Assembly (NCBI GenBank): GCA_003216755.1
Contig: QCIJ01000016.1
Span: 1-35,160, forward strand
Reading direction: 5' to 3'
Source: Prochlorococcus sp. AG-402-K22
GTDB taxonomy: Bacteria > Cyanobacteriota > Cyanobacteriia > PCC-6307 > Cyanobiaceae
DNA: 35,160 nucleotides
The translations under genes were made by a program, and so were the position numbers. Shown here one piece after another: positions 1 to 9,226 of this stretch. The notes under the pieces are model-generated. The model was not told the origin of the DNA. It made no database searches and saw only the letters and a list, made by a program, of their open reading frames with translations. Every line of letters starts with the position of its first letter. Position 1 is the stretch's first letter.

Positions 1-1
1 T

Positions 2-1993
2 AAGTCAGTATTAGCAAGGGGTTTGCATACTTTACTCCCTCCTGTAGAAGTATTAGATAATGAATCAATACTGGAAACACTATCTAAGAGAAATAGTAAT
101 ACTTCATTAAGACCTATTGGTAGGAACCTAGATCCAGATAAACCAGAGGAGTGGGATATTAGTACTAATAAATTGTTAGAGGAGGCAATTGGAAGTGATT
201 ATTTGAATCAAATTGATGAAATTCCAAAAAAAGTAAAAGAGGCACCATTTATTCAAGTTCCCATTGGCATAACTGAAGATAGACTTGTTGGGTCAATTGA
301 TGTTGCTGCCTCATTAAGTACGGGAGAACAAGTGTTTCAGCCTGGAATTTTTGCAGAGGCTCATAGAGGTGTTCTGTATGTAGACGATATAAATTTATTG
401 GATGATGGAATTGTAAATTTAATTCTTGAAGCTATAGGAAGAGAGCAAAATAATATTGAAAGAGATGGTTTGAGCCTCTCTCATCCTTGTAAGTCCCTTT
501 TAATAGCAACTTATAATCCTGAAGAAGGTGCTTTAAGAGATCATGTTTTAGATCGTTTTGCTATCGTGCTTTCCGCAGATCAATCTATTGATAATGCTCA
601 AAGAGTTGAGATTACAAAATCTGTTTTATCACACGCAGAAAATAATATTAAATTTTCAGAAAAATGGTCGGTAGAATCCGATAATTTATCTACTCAATTA
701 ATTTTAGCAAGGCAATGGTTAAAGGATGTCAAGATAACAAAAGAGCAAATAACCTATTTAGTGAATGAAGCTCTTAGGGGAGGAGTAGAAGGGCATAGGT
801 CAGAATTATTTGCAGTAAAAGTAGCAAAGGCTAATGCAGCTCTTCGAGGCGATGAGAATGTAAATTCTGAAGACCTAAAAGTGGCAGTAAGGTTAGTTAT
901 TCTTCCACGAGCAATGCAAATGCCTCCAGAAGATGATGATATTCAACCACCCCCTCCAGAGGATCAGAGTTCCCCACCTCCACCTCAATCAAACAATGAA
1001 GAGTCTGAACCTGAGACTAATGAAAATGATAATGAGCAAGACCAAGAAGAGGATAATACTAATGGAGAAGAAGAATCTACTCCCGAAATACCAGAAGAAT
1101 TTATATTAGATCCTGAGGCATGTACGGTTGATCCTGATTTATTGCTTTTTTCATCAGCAAAAGCTAAAGCGGGGAATAGTGGAAGTAGATCCGTAATATT
1201 TAGTGATAGCAGAGGAAGATATGTAAAACCCATTATTCCAAGAGGTAAAGTGAAAAGAATTGCAGTAGATGCAACTCTTCGAGCTGCCGCCCCTTATCAA
1301 AAATCTAGAAGATTAAGGAATCCTAATAAATCAATAGTTATTGAAGAAAATGACTATAGGGCAAAACTTCTTCAAAAAAAGGCGGGTGCTTTAGTTATTT
1401 TTCTGGTTGATGCGAGTGGCTCCATGGCTTTAAATCGAATGCAAAGTGCTAAGGGCGCAGTAATAAGGCTTCTAACAGAGGCATACGAGAATAGAGATGA
1501 AGTAGCTCTCATTCCTTTTAGAGGTAATCAGGCCGAAGTTCTTTTACCTCCAACAAGATCTATAACTGCAGCAAAAAGAAGGCTAGAAACAATGCCTTGT
1601 GGTGGCGGATCTCCTTTGGCACATGGACTAACACAATCAGCAAAAGTAGCAAAAAATGCTCTTGCAACAGGAGATATAGGTCAGGTGATTGTAGTGGGGA
1701 TTACTGATGGAAGAGGAAATGTACCATTAGGATTATCTTTAGGACAAAATGATGCTGAAGCAAAAGATAATACAAATGAAAGTGTAGATTTAAAGCAAGA
1801 GGTGCTTGATATCGCTACAAAATACCCCATGCTTGGTATAAAACTCTTAGTAATTGATACTGAGAGGAAATTTATTGCAAGCGGCTTTGGTAAAGAATTA
1901 GCAGAGGCAGCTCAGGGGAAATATGTTCAACTCCCAAAAGCTACAGATAAAGCGATCGCAGCTATGGCTTTAAATGCTATAAATGAATTTTGA
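2..1993 (+). CDS. chlD: Magnesium chelatase subunit ChlD, 5' partial
   Basis: Subunit D of the ATP-dependent magnesium chelatase, which inserts Mg2+ into protoporphyrin IX with ChlI and ChlH at the start of chlorophyll synthesis. The reading frame is open to the left edge: the first codons read K-S-V-L-A-R-G, which fits the end of a Walker A loop, so the real start is upstream and the TTG at 23 is not the start. An AAA+ domain is followed by a proline-rich stretch (about 945-990), an acidic Glu/Asp/Asn-rich linker (about 990-1090), and a C-terminal integrin I (VWA) domain with the MIDAS motif DASGSM at 1409-1426. This domain order is diagnostic for ChlD/BchD rather than ChlI. The next gene is convergent, ending 8 bases downstream. 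A HIP1 octamer (GCGATCGC) lies near the 3' end. Confidence 0.96.
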   Translation, partial: KSVLARGLHTLLPPVEVLDNESILETLSKRNSNTSLRPIGRNLDPDKPEEWDISTNKLLEEAIGSDYLNQIDEIPKKVKEAPFIQVPIGITEDRLVGSIDVAASLSTGEQVFQPGIFAEAHRGVLYVDDINLLDDGIVNLILEAIGREQNNIERDGLSLSHPCKSLLIATYNPEEGALRDHVLDRFAIVLSADQSIDNAQRVEITKSVLSHAENNIKFSEKWSVESDNLSTQLILARQWLKDVKITKEQITYLVNEALRGGVEGHRSELFAVKVAKANAALRGDENVNSEDLKVAVRLVILPRAMQMPPEDDDIQPPPPEDQSSPPPPQSNNEESEPETNENDNEQDQEEDNTNGEEESTPEIPEEFILDPEACTVDPDLLLFSSAKAKAGNSGSRSVIFSDSRGRYVKPIIPRGKVKRIAVDATLRAAAPYQKSRRLRNPNKSIVIEENDYRAKLLQKKAGALVIFLVDASGSMALNRMQSAKGAVIRLLTEAYENRDEVALIPFRGNQAEVLLPPTRSITAAKRRLETMPCGGGSPLAHGLTQSAKVAKNALATGDIGQVIVVGITDGRGNVPLGLSLGQNDAEAKDNTNESVDLKQEVLDIATKYPMLGIKLLVIDTERKFIASGFGKELAEAAQGKYVQLPKATDKAIAAMALNAINEF

Positions 1994-2000
1994 TTATTTC

Positions 2001-2846
2001 TTATGGATAAATTTCGTTAAGGAATTTTGAAAGTCCAATAGTTAAATCTCTCATAGATTTAGTTAATTCTTTATCTTGTGTTAATTTTTCAAAATCATCG
2101 CTCATATCATTTATTTTGGTTGAGATGGACCTAGCAGCATTAATTGTCAATCTAATGTCATTAAGTGTTTCTTCATCATCAATAGTAGACAAAATGTTAT
2201 TTAAATGATTAGCAGCAATTGTAATTTCTTTTATTAGAGGTTCAACTCTTTGTATTTCTTTTTTTGATAAATAAATTAATTCATCAAGGTTTGCTTGTGT
2301 TCTATCAAATTGGTCAATTGATTTTACGATGTTTTCAATTAAGCTTTCTTGATTTGATTCCTTTAAAAGTTGACTTATTCTATTAGTTATATTTGAAAGA
2401 CTTGATAATTGTTTCCCGGTTATAGTAGCTCCCTGACAAATAATTAATTTGGTATCGCAATTTTCGGATGTCGGTTTTTCAATATTTTTAGGTAGTGATT
2501 TTTCGCTTGTCTCTAAAGCGACTTGCACATCTCCTCCAAGAAAAGAATTAGTTACTACTCTCGCAAATGTTGGCCTAGGAAGAATAATATCTGGACTGTT
2601 TAAAACTATTTTTGCTTTAATTGATTCATTAGTGAAAAAGATATCTTCTATTGATCCAACTAAAATTCCTCTGTAAGTAACTGGGGACTTTTTTGATAAA
2701 CCACTCGCGTTATTGAATTCAGCAAAGAGGTGCCAATTTTTTTTGGATAATTTTACTCCTCTTAGCCAAAAAGAAAAAAATGTGAATATTAAAAACCCTC
2801 CTAATAAGGAAAATCCAACTATTGAATCTCGTAAGCTTCTACGCAT
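2001..2846 (-). CDS. MCE/MlaD-domain protein (Ycf22/TGD2-like)
   Basis: Probable substrate-binding part of an MCE-type ABC transporter that moves lipids between membranes. The 281-residue protein has one N-terminal membrane segment (about residues 9-28) and then an MCE domain (about 38-112) with the typical string around TYRGILVGSIEDI and a late FLGGDVQVALE. The rest is a helical region predicted to be periplasmic. It is the second gene of a reverse-strand pair, 5 bases after an ABC ATPase, so the two are very probably co-transcribed and act together. Cyanobacterial and chloroplast relatives are Ycf22 and TGD2. The membrane permease (MlaE/Ycf63/TGD1 type) is not in this window. The substrate is unknown; lipid is inferred from the family. 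Confidence 0.85.
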   Translation of the reverse strand: MRRSLRDSIVGFSLLGGFLIFTFFSFWLRGVKLSKKNWHLFAEFNNASGLSKKSPVTYRGILVGSIEDIFFTNESIKAKIVLNSPDIILPRPTFARVVTNSFLGGDVQVALETSEKSLPKNIEKPTSENCDTKLIICQGATITGKQLSSLSNITNRISQLLKESNQESLIENIVKSIDQFDRTQANLDELIYLSKKEIQRVEPLIKEITIAANHLNNILSTIDDEETLNDIRLTINAARSISTKINDMSDDFEKLTQDKELTKSMRDLTIGLSKFLNEIYP

Positions 2847-2851
2847 AATTT

Positions 2852-3637
2852 TTAAATTTCTTTGGGTTGCATTGGACCATCAAGTTTCCCATGCCTAAAT
2901 TGAAATACATAGGGATCATTACTCTCTTTAAATTCATCAATAGAACCTGCCCATCTAAATTTCCCACCGTAAAGCATTAAAACCTTATCTGAAGTCCTTT
3001 CTATAGTACTAAGAACATGGCTAACCACAATAGATGATCCGTTGGCTTTATTATTTGTCTTATTAATTAAATCTTCAATTCTTGATGAGGCTATTGGATC
3101 AAGCCCTGCAGTTGGTTCATCAAAAAGTAATAAAGGCTTAGTGTTTTTATTAAGAGTTTGATCAGTAATTAAAGCTCTAGCAAAACTTACCCTTTTTTGC
3201 ATTCCTCCGCTTAATTCGTTTGGAAGTTTGTTTTCAACATTGAATAATCCAACCTCAGCTAAACATTCACTTACTATTTCATGGATTAACTTTTTAGTTA
3301 GGGTTTTATTTCTCTTAAGAAGAAAACCCACATTTTCTTCTACAGTTAAAGATCCTAATAATGCCGGGTTCTGAAAAACTAGTCTTACATCAGGAGGATT
3401 ATTTTGATCTAATCTCAAATATGTTTGCTTCTCACCAAATATTCTTAATTCTCCTTTGGTAGGTAAAATTAGTCCTGCTAATATTTTTAATATGGTTGAT
3501 TTACCAGAACCTGAGGGGCCAACAATAGCTAATTTCTCTCCATCATTAAGTTCAAAATTTAGTTGATTAAGAACATTAACTTTCCCCCAGCTTATTGAGA
3601 GGTCTTTTGTTTCAACTGCATGCTTTGATTTTTTCAA
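2852..3637 (-). CDS. ABC transporter ATPase, MlaF/TGD3-like
   Basis: Cytoplasmic ATPase of an ABC importer-type system. The 261 residues show every expected motif: Walker A GPSGSGKST (40-48), Q-loop Gln89 in LVFQN, signature LSGGM (142-146), Walker B ending in Asp173-Glu174 (LLLFDEP), D-loop GLDP and switch His207. It starts the reverse-strand pair and is followed after 5 bases by the MCE-domain gene, which is the reason for assigning it to the MlaF/TGD3 lipid-transport group rather than another ABC class. The upstream region (3638-3767) is shared with the divergent yvcK-like gene. The ATPase call is certain; the lipid role is inferred from the neighbour. Confidence 0.88.
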   Translation of the reverse strand: MKKSKHAVETKDLSISWGKVNVLNQLNFELNDGEKLAIVGPSGSGKSTILKILAGLILPTKGELRIFGEKQTYLRLDQNNPPDVRLVFQNPALLGSLTVEENVGFLLKRNKTLTKKLIHEIVSECLAEVGLFNVENKLPNELSGGMQKRVSFARALITDQTLNKNTKPLLLFDEPTAGLDPIASSRIEDLINKTNNKANGSSIVVSHVLSTIERTSDKVLMLYGGKFRWAGSIDEFKESNDPYVFQFRHGKLDGPMQPKEI

Positions 3638-3712
3638 AACTTATATAAGAAACATCTATATATTTCATTTTGCCTATTTTTAGAAATAAAAAAAGGATGT
3701 ATGAATTTGATT

Positions 3713-3718
3713 TATAAT
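3713..3718 (+). promoter_or_regulatory. Candidate -10 element for the yvcK-like gene
   Basis: A perfect TATAAT lies 49 bases before the ATG of the yvcK-like gene in the divergent spacer. No clear -35 box is visible about 17 bases upstream. The region is AT-rich, so chance matches are common. An AAGAGG ribosome-binding-like sequence lies about 6-11 bases before the start codon. Confidence 0.35.
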
Positions 3719-3767
3719 GATCTTATATAGTCTTTAAATTTGAGAAAATAATTTAAGAGGTTTTTTA

Positions 3768-5153
3768 ATGAATAGGAGTAAAAAAAGGGTAAAAAGGTAC
3801 TATAAAAACTTTAAAAAGACTAATTTTGTCTTGCTAAACAAAATCTTAAGAATTTTGAGTTGGCTTTTGCCAGGATTGGTAATAAAAAGATGGATGTTTA
3901 CATCTGCGATAGGATTTTTGACTACATTATTAGGCTTGGTAATTTGGACAAATTTAAGACCGCTCTATTGGCTTATTGAAATCTTTTTTGGGGTAATGAC
4001 AGGTTTAACAAGTATTTTGCCTGTTTCATTAATCGGGCCATTGATTTTTGTTATTGGACTATTATTAATCGGTATTGGACAAAATAGAAGTATTAATTCT
4101 ATTCAAAATGCGCTTGTTCCAGAAAAAAACACATTTTTAGTTGATGCATTAAGAGTTAAAAGTAAATTAAATAGAGGTCCAAATATTGTTGCAATTGGCG
4201 GAGGTACAGGTTTATCTACTTTATTAAAAGGCTTAAAAAATTACAGTAGTAACATTACTGCAATCGTAACTGTATCTGATGATGGAGGAAGTAGTGGAAT
4301 TCTCAGAAAACAATTAGGTGTTCAACCTCCAGGAGATATTAGAAATTGTTTGGCAGCCTTATCAAACGAAGAACCTACTTTAACTAGATTATTTCAGTAC
4401 AGATTTTCAGGGGGAAGTGGTCTAGAAGGTCATAGTTTTGGAAATCTATTCTTGTCAGCTTTAACAACAATTACAGGCAGTTTAGAAAAAGCAGTTCAAG
4501 CCTCTAGTAAGGTTTTGGCGGTACAAGGTCAAGTTTTACCTGCAACAAATATTGATGTTATGTTATGGGCCGAATTAGAAGATGGGGAAAAAATTTTTGG
4601 TGAAAGCAAGATCAGTAAATCTAAAAAATTAATTTCAAGGATTGGTTACCTACCAGAAAATCCTTCAGCTCTTCCGAGTGCTCTTGAATCTATAAAAGAA
4701 GCTGATTTAATTGTTCTTGGCCCAGGTAGCCTATACACTTCTTTATTGCCTAATTTGTTAGTGCCAGAGATAGTGGATGCCTTATTGCAAAGTAATGCTC
4801 CTAAAATTTATATAAGTAATTTGATGACTCAGCCTGGAGAAACAGATGGACTTGATGTCTATCAACATATCAAAGCAATAGAAAAACAACTATCAAATTT
4901 TGGAGTTAATGCTCGAATTTTCAACTCAATCTTATCTCAGATTCAATTTGAAAAGTCTCCATTAGTAGACTATTACGAAACTAGAGGGGCAGAACCTGTC
5001 AAATGTAATAAAGAAAAATTATTATCCGAAGGTTATTATGTTTTACAGGCTCCATTGTACTCAAGAAGAATAACTCCAACTCTTAGACATGATCCGAGAA
5101 GGCTAGCGAGAGCAGTAATGTTCATATACCGCAAGTTAAAGAAATTAAACTAA
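3768..5153 (+). CDS. YvcK/CofD-like protein with N-terminal membrane anchor
   Basis: Member of the YvcK/YbhK (UPF0052, CofD-like) family, linked in Bacillus to growth on gluconeogenic carbon sources and cell shape, and thought to bind UDP-sugars. The catalytic-like core starts near residue 139 with IGGGTGLS (143-150), then SDDGGSSG (170-177) and [13 protein letters not shown] (187-199), all typical of the family. Unlike the soluble proteins of about 320 residues, this 461-residue protein has roughly 130 extra N-terminal residues: a Lys/Arg-rich start and two or three hydrophobic segments (about 44-62 and 84-105). That predicts a membrane-anchored form. Its stop codon overlaps the end of the convergent ndhJ by 4 bases. 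Family assignment is firm; the cellular role is not. Confidence 0.85.
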   Translation: MNRSKKRVKRYYKNFKKTNFVLLNKILRILSWLLPGLVIKRWMFTSAIGFLTTLLGLVIWTNLRPLYWLIEIFFGVMTGLTSILPVSLIGPLIFVIGLLLIGIGQNRSINSIQNALVPEKNTFLVDALRVKSKLNRGPNIVAIGGGTGLSTLLKGLKNYSSNITAIVTVSDDGGSSGILRKQLGVQPPGDIRNCLAALSNEEPTLTRLFQYRFSGGSGLEGHSFGNLFLSALTTITGSLEKAVQASSKVLAVQGQVLPATNIDVMLWAELEDGEKIFGESKISKSKKLISRIGYLPENPSALPSALESIKEADLIVLGPGSLYTSLLPNLLVPEIVDALLQSNAPKIYISNLMTQPGETDGLDVYQHIKAIEKQLSNFGVNARIFNSILSQIQFEKSPLVDYYETRGAEPVKCNKEKLLSEGYYVLQAPLYSRRITPTLRHDPRRLARAVMFIYRKLKKLN

Positions 5154-5680
5154 TAAGCATCTTGAAGTTCATAAAAGTCTGGCTGGATATAGTCTTTTCT
5201 TAATGGCCAGCCTCTCCAGTCTTCAGGCATCAAGAGTCTTTTGGGGTTTGGATGATCAACAAAATTTATTCCATACATGTCATATGTCTCCCTTTCTTGC
5301 CAATCACTTCCTTTAAAAATCTTATACAAACTAGGAATTGATAAATCAGAATCTCTTTTTAAGAAAACTTTTAATCTTACTTCTTTAATCTCTTCTATTT
5401 TCTGTAAGTCATCAACAGTTATGAAATGATAAAAACTAACAAGGTTTTTACCTGGCCCCTCATCGTATCCACCTTGACATTGTAGATAGTTGAAACCGTA
5501 ATTCCTTAGAGCGGATACTGCTTCATATAATTTGTTAGGTTCCACAGAAATGTTTTCAATTCCTATGTGATCATCAGATAAAGATTGATTTGGAATTCCA
5601 TCTTTAGATAAAGATTGGCTTATAAACCCTTCTTTTTCTACTGAAGTATTTGAGGATGTGCCTAAACCGTCTTTTTCCAT
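5150..5680 (-). CDS. ndhJ: NAD(P)H-quinone oxidoreductase subunit J
   Basis: Peripheral-arm subunit of the NDH-1 complex (30 kDa/NuoC-like), which passes electrons from ferredoxin to plastoquinone in respiration and cyclic electron flow at the thylakoid. The 176 residues match the usual cyanobacterial length. Conserved pieces include [26 protein letters not shown] and the C-terminal [11 protein letters not shown]. It is the last gene of the ndhC-ndhK-ndhJ operon; its ATG shares one base with the ndhK stop (TAATG), which implies coupled translation. Its 3' end overlaps the convergent yvcK-like gene by 4 bases. Confidence 0.96.
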   Translation of the reverse strand: MEKDGLGTSSNTSVEKEGFISQSLSKDGIPNQSLSDDHIGIENISVEPNKLYEAVSALRNYGFNYLQCQGGYDEGPGKNLVSFYHFITVDDLQKIEEIKEVRLKVFLKRDSDLSIPSLYKIFKGSDWQERETYDMYGINFVDHPNPKRLLMPEDWRGWPLRKDYIQPDFYELQDAY

Positions 5681-6414
5681 TAATCTTCTACAGAATTAAT
5701 AATTTCAGTTTTATTGGTGTTTTCAGGTAATTCGGTTATTTTTTCTTTTTTAGAGGAGCTAATGACGTTAGTTGAAGTTTTGTTTAAATATTCACCTGTA
5801 TTTTCTGAGAAAACGAGATTCATTTCGTGATCAGATGTTATGTATCTGTGAGTTTGCTCTGTTTTTGTGCGCTCTAAAATTGATTCATTACCAACTTTTT
5901 TTCTTAATTTAATTACAGCATCAAATATTGCTTCTGGTCTTGGTGGGCATCCTGGAAGGTATAAATCAACTGGTATTAATTTATCAACGCCTCTTACAGC
6001 AGTTGTAGAATCTGCACTGAACATTCCCCCTGTGATTGTGCAAGCACCCATAGCGATAACATACTTTGGTTCAGGCATCTGCTCATAAAGTCTAACAAGC
6101 GCGGGGGCCATCTTCATTGTTACTGTCCCTGCAACTATTAGTAAATCTGCTTGCCTTGGCGAGCTTCTAGGTACTAATCCAAATCTATCAAAATCAAATC
6201 TTGATCCAATTAAGGCAGCAAATTCTATAAAACAACAAGCTGTGCCATAAAGGAGGGGCCATAGACTGCTTAACCTAGCCCAATTATGAAGATCGTCTAA
6301 ACTTGTCAATATAATATTTTCGCTTAAATCTGTAGTAACTTGGGGCGCACCAAGAGGATTGCAAGTTCCTTCTCGGATTTCTCTTATTGCTTTTGGGGAT
6401 AATTGTGGATTCAA
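5680..6414 (-). CDS. ndhK: NAD(P)H-quinone oxidoreductase subunit K
   Basis: NuoB/PSST-like subunit that carries iron-sulfur cluster N2, the last redox centre before plastoquinone in NDH-1. The four expected cluster cysteines are visible: Cys60-Cys61 in [10 protein letters not shown], Cys125 in MGACTITGG and Cys156 in [11 protein letters not shown]. The 244-residue protein has the usual core and a Ser/Thr/Glu-rich C-terminal tail (about 195-244) that looks unstructured. It lies between ndhC (4-base gap) and ndhJ (1-base overlap) in the standard cyanobacterial and chloroplast order. Confidence 0.97.
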   Translation of the reverse strand: MNPQLSPKAIREIREGTCNPLGAPQVTTDLSENIILTSLDDLHNWARLSSLWPLLYGTACCFIEFAALIGSRFDFDRFGLVPRSSPRQADLLIVAGTVTMKMAPALVRLYEQMPEPKYVIAMGACTITGGMFSADSTTAVRGVDKLIPVDLYLPGCPPRPEAIFDAVIKLRKKVGNESILERTKTEQTHRYITSDHEMNLVFSENTGEYLNKTSTNVISSSKKEKITELPENTNKTEIINSVED

Positions 6415-6418
6415 TTTT

Positions 6419-6781
6419 TTAACTCCATTCTAAAGCACCTTTTCTCCAAGCGTATGCCAGAGCGATAACAAGTATTGCAATGAAAATCAAAGCCTCAATA
6501 AAAGCTAATAAGCCTAATCTATTGAAAGCAACAGCCCAAGGATAAAGGAATACTGTCTCAACATCAAATATAACGAAAACTAAGGCAAACATGTAATAAC
6601 GAATATTAAATTGTATCCATGCTCCTCCGATAGGCTCCATTCCAGATTCATATGTAAGTTTTCTTTCCCCTGTTCTGCCTTTAGGAGCAACTATAAGATT
6701 AGTAACCAGAGCTAATATTGGAACAGCAGCTGCAATTAAGAGAAAACCTAAAAAATATTCATAGCCAGATAATAAAAACAT
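6419..6781 (-). CDS. ndhC: NAD(P)H-quinone oxidoreductase subunit 3
   Basis: Small membrane subunit (NuoA/ND3) of NDH-1 at the joint between membrane and peripheral arms. The 120-residue protein has three hydrophobic helices and the conserved central loop with [12 protein letters not shown] and the [19 protein letters not shown] segment that define ND3. It is first in the reverse-strand ndhC-ndhK-ndhJ operon. The promoter should lie in the 77-base spacer shared with the divergent rubredoxin gene. Confidence 0.97.
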   Translation of the reverse strand: MFLLSGYEYFLGFLLIAAAVPILALVTNLIVAPKGRTGERKLTYESGMEPIGGAWIQFNIRYYMFALVFVIFDVETVFLYPWAVAFNRLGLLAFIEALIFIAILVIALAYAWRKGALEWS

Positions 6782-6858
6782 CTTAAAAAATTAATTTTGA
6801 ATAAAAGTCGCTTAATTAAGCAAAATCTTTTAAAGTTCTTAAAGAACAATAATAAACC

Positions 6859-7287
6859 GTGAGTGAAAACATTCAACCAACCTCTGAGGAAAACAAAATA
6901 GTTGGAGACTCTGAGAAAGAAAATTTTTCTAAAAACTCCGCAGGAATAAATGTTGAACAACCTGTTCTTAATTTAGATCAAAATAGATTCGAATGTAGAA
7001 GTTGTGGATACATTTATGATCCTTCTGAAGGAAATAAAAAATTAAACATACCTAAAAATACGCCTTTTTCAGAGTTGGATGGTAATACTTTTGCTTGCCC
7101 TGTTTGTCGAGCCGGTAAAAATTTTTATAAGGATATTGGATCTAGAGCAAAACCTAGTGGATTTGAAGAAAATTTAGTTTATGGATTTGGATTTAATAGT
7201 TTACCTCCTGGACAAAAAAATATATTGATTTTTGGAGGGTTGGCGTTTGCTGCTGCTATGTTCCTTTCTTTGTACTCTTTGCATTAA
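6859..7287 (+). CDS. rubA: Membrane-anchored rubredoxin (RubA type)
   Basis: Rubredoxin with a C-terminal membrane anchor, a type required for photosystem assembly in cyanobacteria, algae and plants. A variable N-terminal tail (1-42) leads into the iron site: Cys46-x2-Cys49 (CRSCGY) and Cys80-x2-Cys83 (CPVCRAG). A hydrophobic helix spans about 121-140. The start is taken as GTG at 6859; there is no better ATG before the rubredoxin domain. It is followed after 9 bases by ycf48 and then psbEFLJ, the usual cyanobacterial order, and this supports a role in photosystem assembly. It is divergent from ndhC. Confidence 0.92.
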   Translation: MSENIQPTSEENKIVGDSEKENFSKNSAGINVEQPVLNLDQNRFECRSCGYIYDPSEGNKKLNIPKNTPFSELDGNTFACPVCRAGKNFYKDIGSRAKPSGFEENLVYGFGFNSLPPGQKNILIFGGLAFAAAMFLSLYSLH

Positions 7288-7296
7288 TATAATTAA

Positions 7297-8310
7297 ATGA
7301 AAAATTTTTTTACCAGTATTCCAAATCTTCTTTTATCTGTAGTTCTCTGTTTTGTTTTAAGCAGTTGTTCATCTACAGGTGTCAAGATGAATGAAAGCAG
7401 CCCTTGGAAAACAATTCAGTTTGAAGATCAGGCTAATGCTTTAGATGTTGATTTTATAGATGATAATCATGGGTTTTTAGTAGGCTCAAACAGATTGATT
7501 ATGGAATCTACTGATGGTGGTGAAACATGGGAAAAAAGATCATTAGATATTTCTGCTGAAGAGAACTTTCGCCTTCTCGATATTGATTTCAAGGGTTCTG
7601 AAGGTTGGTTAATAGGGCAACCCTCTCTCGTAATGCATACTTTAGATGAAGGTAAAAATTGGACTAGGCTTTCACTTGGGAAGTTACCAGGTCAGCCTTT
7701 CTTAGTTACTACTATTGATGAAGGAGTTGCTCAATTGGCCACAACCTCAGCAGCTATTTATGAAACTTCCAATAGCGGTGAAACATGGGAGGCGAAAGTA
7801 TCAGACCCTTCCGAACAGGGGGGTATAAGAGATTTAAGAAGAACATCTAGCGGTGATTATGTGAGCGTAAGCAGTCTTGGAAATTTCTTCTCTACTCTTG
7901 ATAGTGATAGCAATACTTGGATTGCTCACCAAAGAGCAAGTAGTAAGAGAGTGCAAAGCATTGGTTTCAATCCAGAAGGAAGTTTATGGATGCTTTCAAG
8001 AGGTGCGGAAATTAGATTTAATGAAGATTCTAATAATCTAGAAAGTTGGTCAAAGCCTATAATCCCTGTTCTTAATGGTTACAATTATTTAGATATGGGT
8101 TGGGATCCAAATGGTGACATATGGGCTGGCGGTGGTAATGGCACTTTAATAGTAAGTAAAGATCAAGGTGAAACTTGGAATTCAGATCCTCTTGCTTCTG
8201 CATTGCCTACTAACTATATAAAAATAGTTTTTCTTGATAAGGAGTCTTTAGATAATCAAAAAGGATTCATACTTGGCGAGCGTGGTTACATTCTTAAATG
8301 GAATGGCTAA
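7297..8310 (+). CDS. ycf48: Photosystem II assembly factor Ycf48 (HCF136), lipoprotein
   Basis: Assembly factor that binds newly made D1 and helps form the photosystem II reaction centre. The 337-residue protein starts with a signal peptide ending in the lipobox L-S-S-C (Cys24), so it should be a lipid-anchored lumenal protein. The rest is a beta propeller with repeated Asp-box-like strings such as [27 protein letters not shown] and SKDQGETWN. The spacing of these repeats fits the seven-bladed Ycf48 fold. It sits between rubA and psbEFLJ; PsbE and PsbF (cytochrome b559) also act in the first assembly steps, so the cluster makes functional sense. Confidence 0.95.
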   Translation: MKNFFTSIPNLLLSVVLCFVLSSCSSTGVKMNESSPWKTIQFEDQANALDVDFIDDNHGFLVGSNRLIMESTDGGETWEKRSLDISAEENFRLLDIDFKGSEGWLIGQPSLVMHTLDEGKNWTRLSLGKLPGQPFLVTTIDEGVAQLATTSAAIYETSNSGETWEAKVSDPSEQGGIRDLRRTSSGDYVSVSSLGNFFSTLDSDSNTWIAHQRASSKRVQSIGFNPEGSLWMLSRGAEIRFNEDSNNLESWSKPIIPVLNGYNYLDMGWDPNGDIWAGGGNGTLIVSKDQGETWNSDPLASALPTNYIKIVFLDKESLDNQKGFILGERGYILKWNG

Positions 8311-8447
8311 ATCTGTAATTTATTAAGAAAATAATAAAAAAAATCTTAATTTTGCATGAATTTAACAACTGTCTGTAACCAAGCTGTTAATTTCTTCGCG
8401 AACTTATGATTTTACACTGTAAGATCATATGGTAAACATTTGTGATT

Positions 8448-8696
8448 ATGGCCGCAGGTTCAACGGGTGAACGCCCATTCTTTGAAATAATCACCAGTAT
8501 TAGGTACTGGATTATTCATGCAGTAACATTACCAGCTATTTTTATAGCAGGCTTCTTATTCGTATACACAGGCTTAGCCTATGATGCTTTCGGTACTCCT
8601 CGTCCGGATAGTTATTTTCAGGCATCTGAAGCAAAAGCTCCTGTTGTAACGCAAAGATTTGATGCGAAGTCTCAACTTGATTTAAGAACAAAATAA
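8448..8696 (+). CDS. psbE: Cytochrome b559 alpha subunit
   Basis: Alpha chain of cytochrome b559 in the photosystem II core. The 82-residue protein has one membrane helix, and His24 (in [11 protein letters not shown]) is the axial heme ligand. ATG at 8448 is chosen because [11 protein letters not shown] is the conserved N terminus; a GTG two codons upstream would add only two residues. First of four genes in the tight psbE-psbF-psbL-psbJ operon. The 137-base spacer after ycf48 probably holds its promoter. Confidence 0.98.
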   Translation: MAAGSTGERPFFEIITSIRYWIIHAVTLPAIFIAGFLFVYTGLAYDAFGTPRPDSYFQASEAKAPVVTQRFDAKSQLDLRTK

Positions 8697-8698
8697 CT

Positions 8699-8845
8699 AT
8701 GTCTAATTCTCAAGCTCCAATGCAGGCTGCGGAAGTCCGCGTTTATCCTATATTTACTGTTCGTTGGCTAGCAGTTCATGCTTTAGCTATTCCATCAGTA
8801 TTCTTTTTGGGTTCCATTGCTGCTATGCAATTCGTAGCCCGATAA
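8699..8845 (+). CDS. psbF: Cytochrome b559 beta subunit
   Basis: Beta chain of cytochrome b559. This 48-residue gene begins 2 bases after the psbE stop. It encodes one membrane helix with the heme-ligating His27 in [15 protein letters not shown] and ends in the conserved MQFVAR. It pairs with PsbE around one heme in the photosystem II reaction centre. Confidence 0.98.
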
Positions 8846-8856
8846 ATTTAACAATC

Positions 8857-8976
8857 ATGCAAGTAAACGAAAATCCTAACAAAGTTCCAGTTGAACTTAA
8901 TCGTACAAGCCTTTATTTAGGCTTATTATCAGTCTTTGTATTGGGAATTTTATTTTCCAGTTACTTTTTCAATTAA
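8857..8976 (+). CDS. psbL: Photosystem II protein L
   Basis: Single-helix photosystem II subunit of 39 residues near the QA site and dimer interface. The sequence has the conserved [20 protein letters not shown] helix and ends in SYFFN. It starts 11 bases after psbF. A longer in-frame reading from upstream is possible but would overlap psbF and does not look like a real N terminus. Confidence 0.97.
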
Positions 8977-8985
8977 ATTAAAACT

Positions 8986-9183
8986 ATGAGTAAATTAAAA
9001 GGACCTGATGGAAGAATTCCAGATAGACTTCCCGATGGTAGACCAGCAGTTGCATGGGAAAGAAGATGGACTGAAGGAACTCTTCCTCTATGGCTTGTTG
9101 CTACAGCAGGTGGAATTGCAGTTATCTTCGTTTTAGGTATATTCTTCTATGGTTCATACCAAGGCGTTGGAGCTGGAGGCTAA
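8986..9183 (+). CDS. psbJ: Photosystem II protein J
   Basis: Single-helix photosystem II subunit of 65 residues, last gene of psbEFLJ. It has the conserved [18 protein letters not shown] N terminus, a Trp-rich pre-helix segment ([19 protein letters not shown]), one membrane helix and a Gly-rich C-terminal end. It begins 9 bases after psbL. Downstream is a 43-base spacer before the convergent mtnP. Confidence 0.97.
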   Translation: MSKLKGPDGRIPDRLPDGRPAVAWERRWTEGTLPLWLVATAGGIAVIFVLGIFFYGSYQGVGAGG

Positions 9184-9226
9184 CAAATCCTTACCTTTAG
9201 CTAATAATCACTTATATCAAATAAGC

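Noticed and set aside
985..1233. Reverse-strand 82-residue frame within chlD
   Set aside because: It arises from the acidic repetitive linker of ChlD, giving Ser/Leu runs on the other strand.
5576..5680. Apparent decapeptide repeat in the NdhJ N terminus (SQSLSKDG / NQSLSDD)
   Set aside because: The same region in other cyanobacterial NdhJ proteins, as I recall them, has an equivalent SQWL...ESL pattern, and total length is normal, so it is family sequence and not a new repeat.
6748..6960. Reverse-strand 70-residue frame over the ndhC upstream region and rubA start
   Set aside because: Phe/Leu/Lys-rich translation typical of antisense AT-rich DNA, overlapping a well-supported rubredoxin and the ndhC start.
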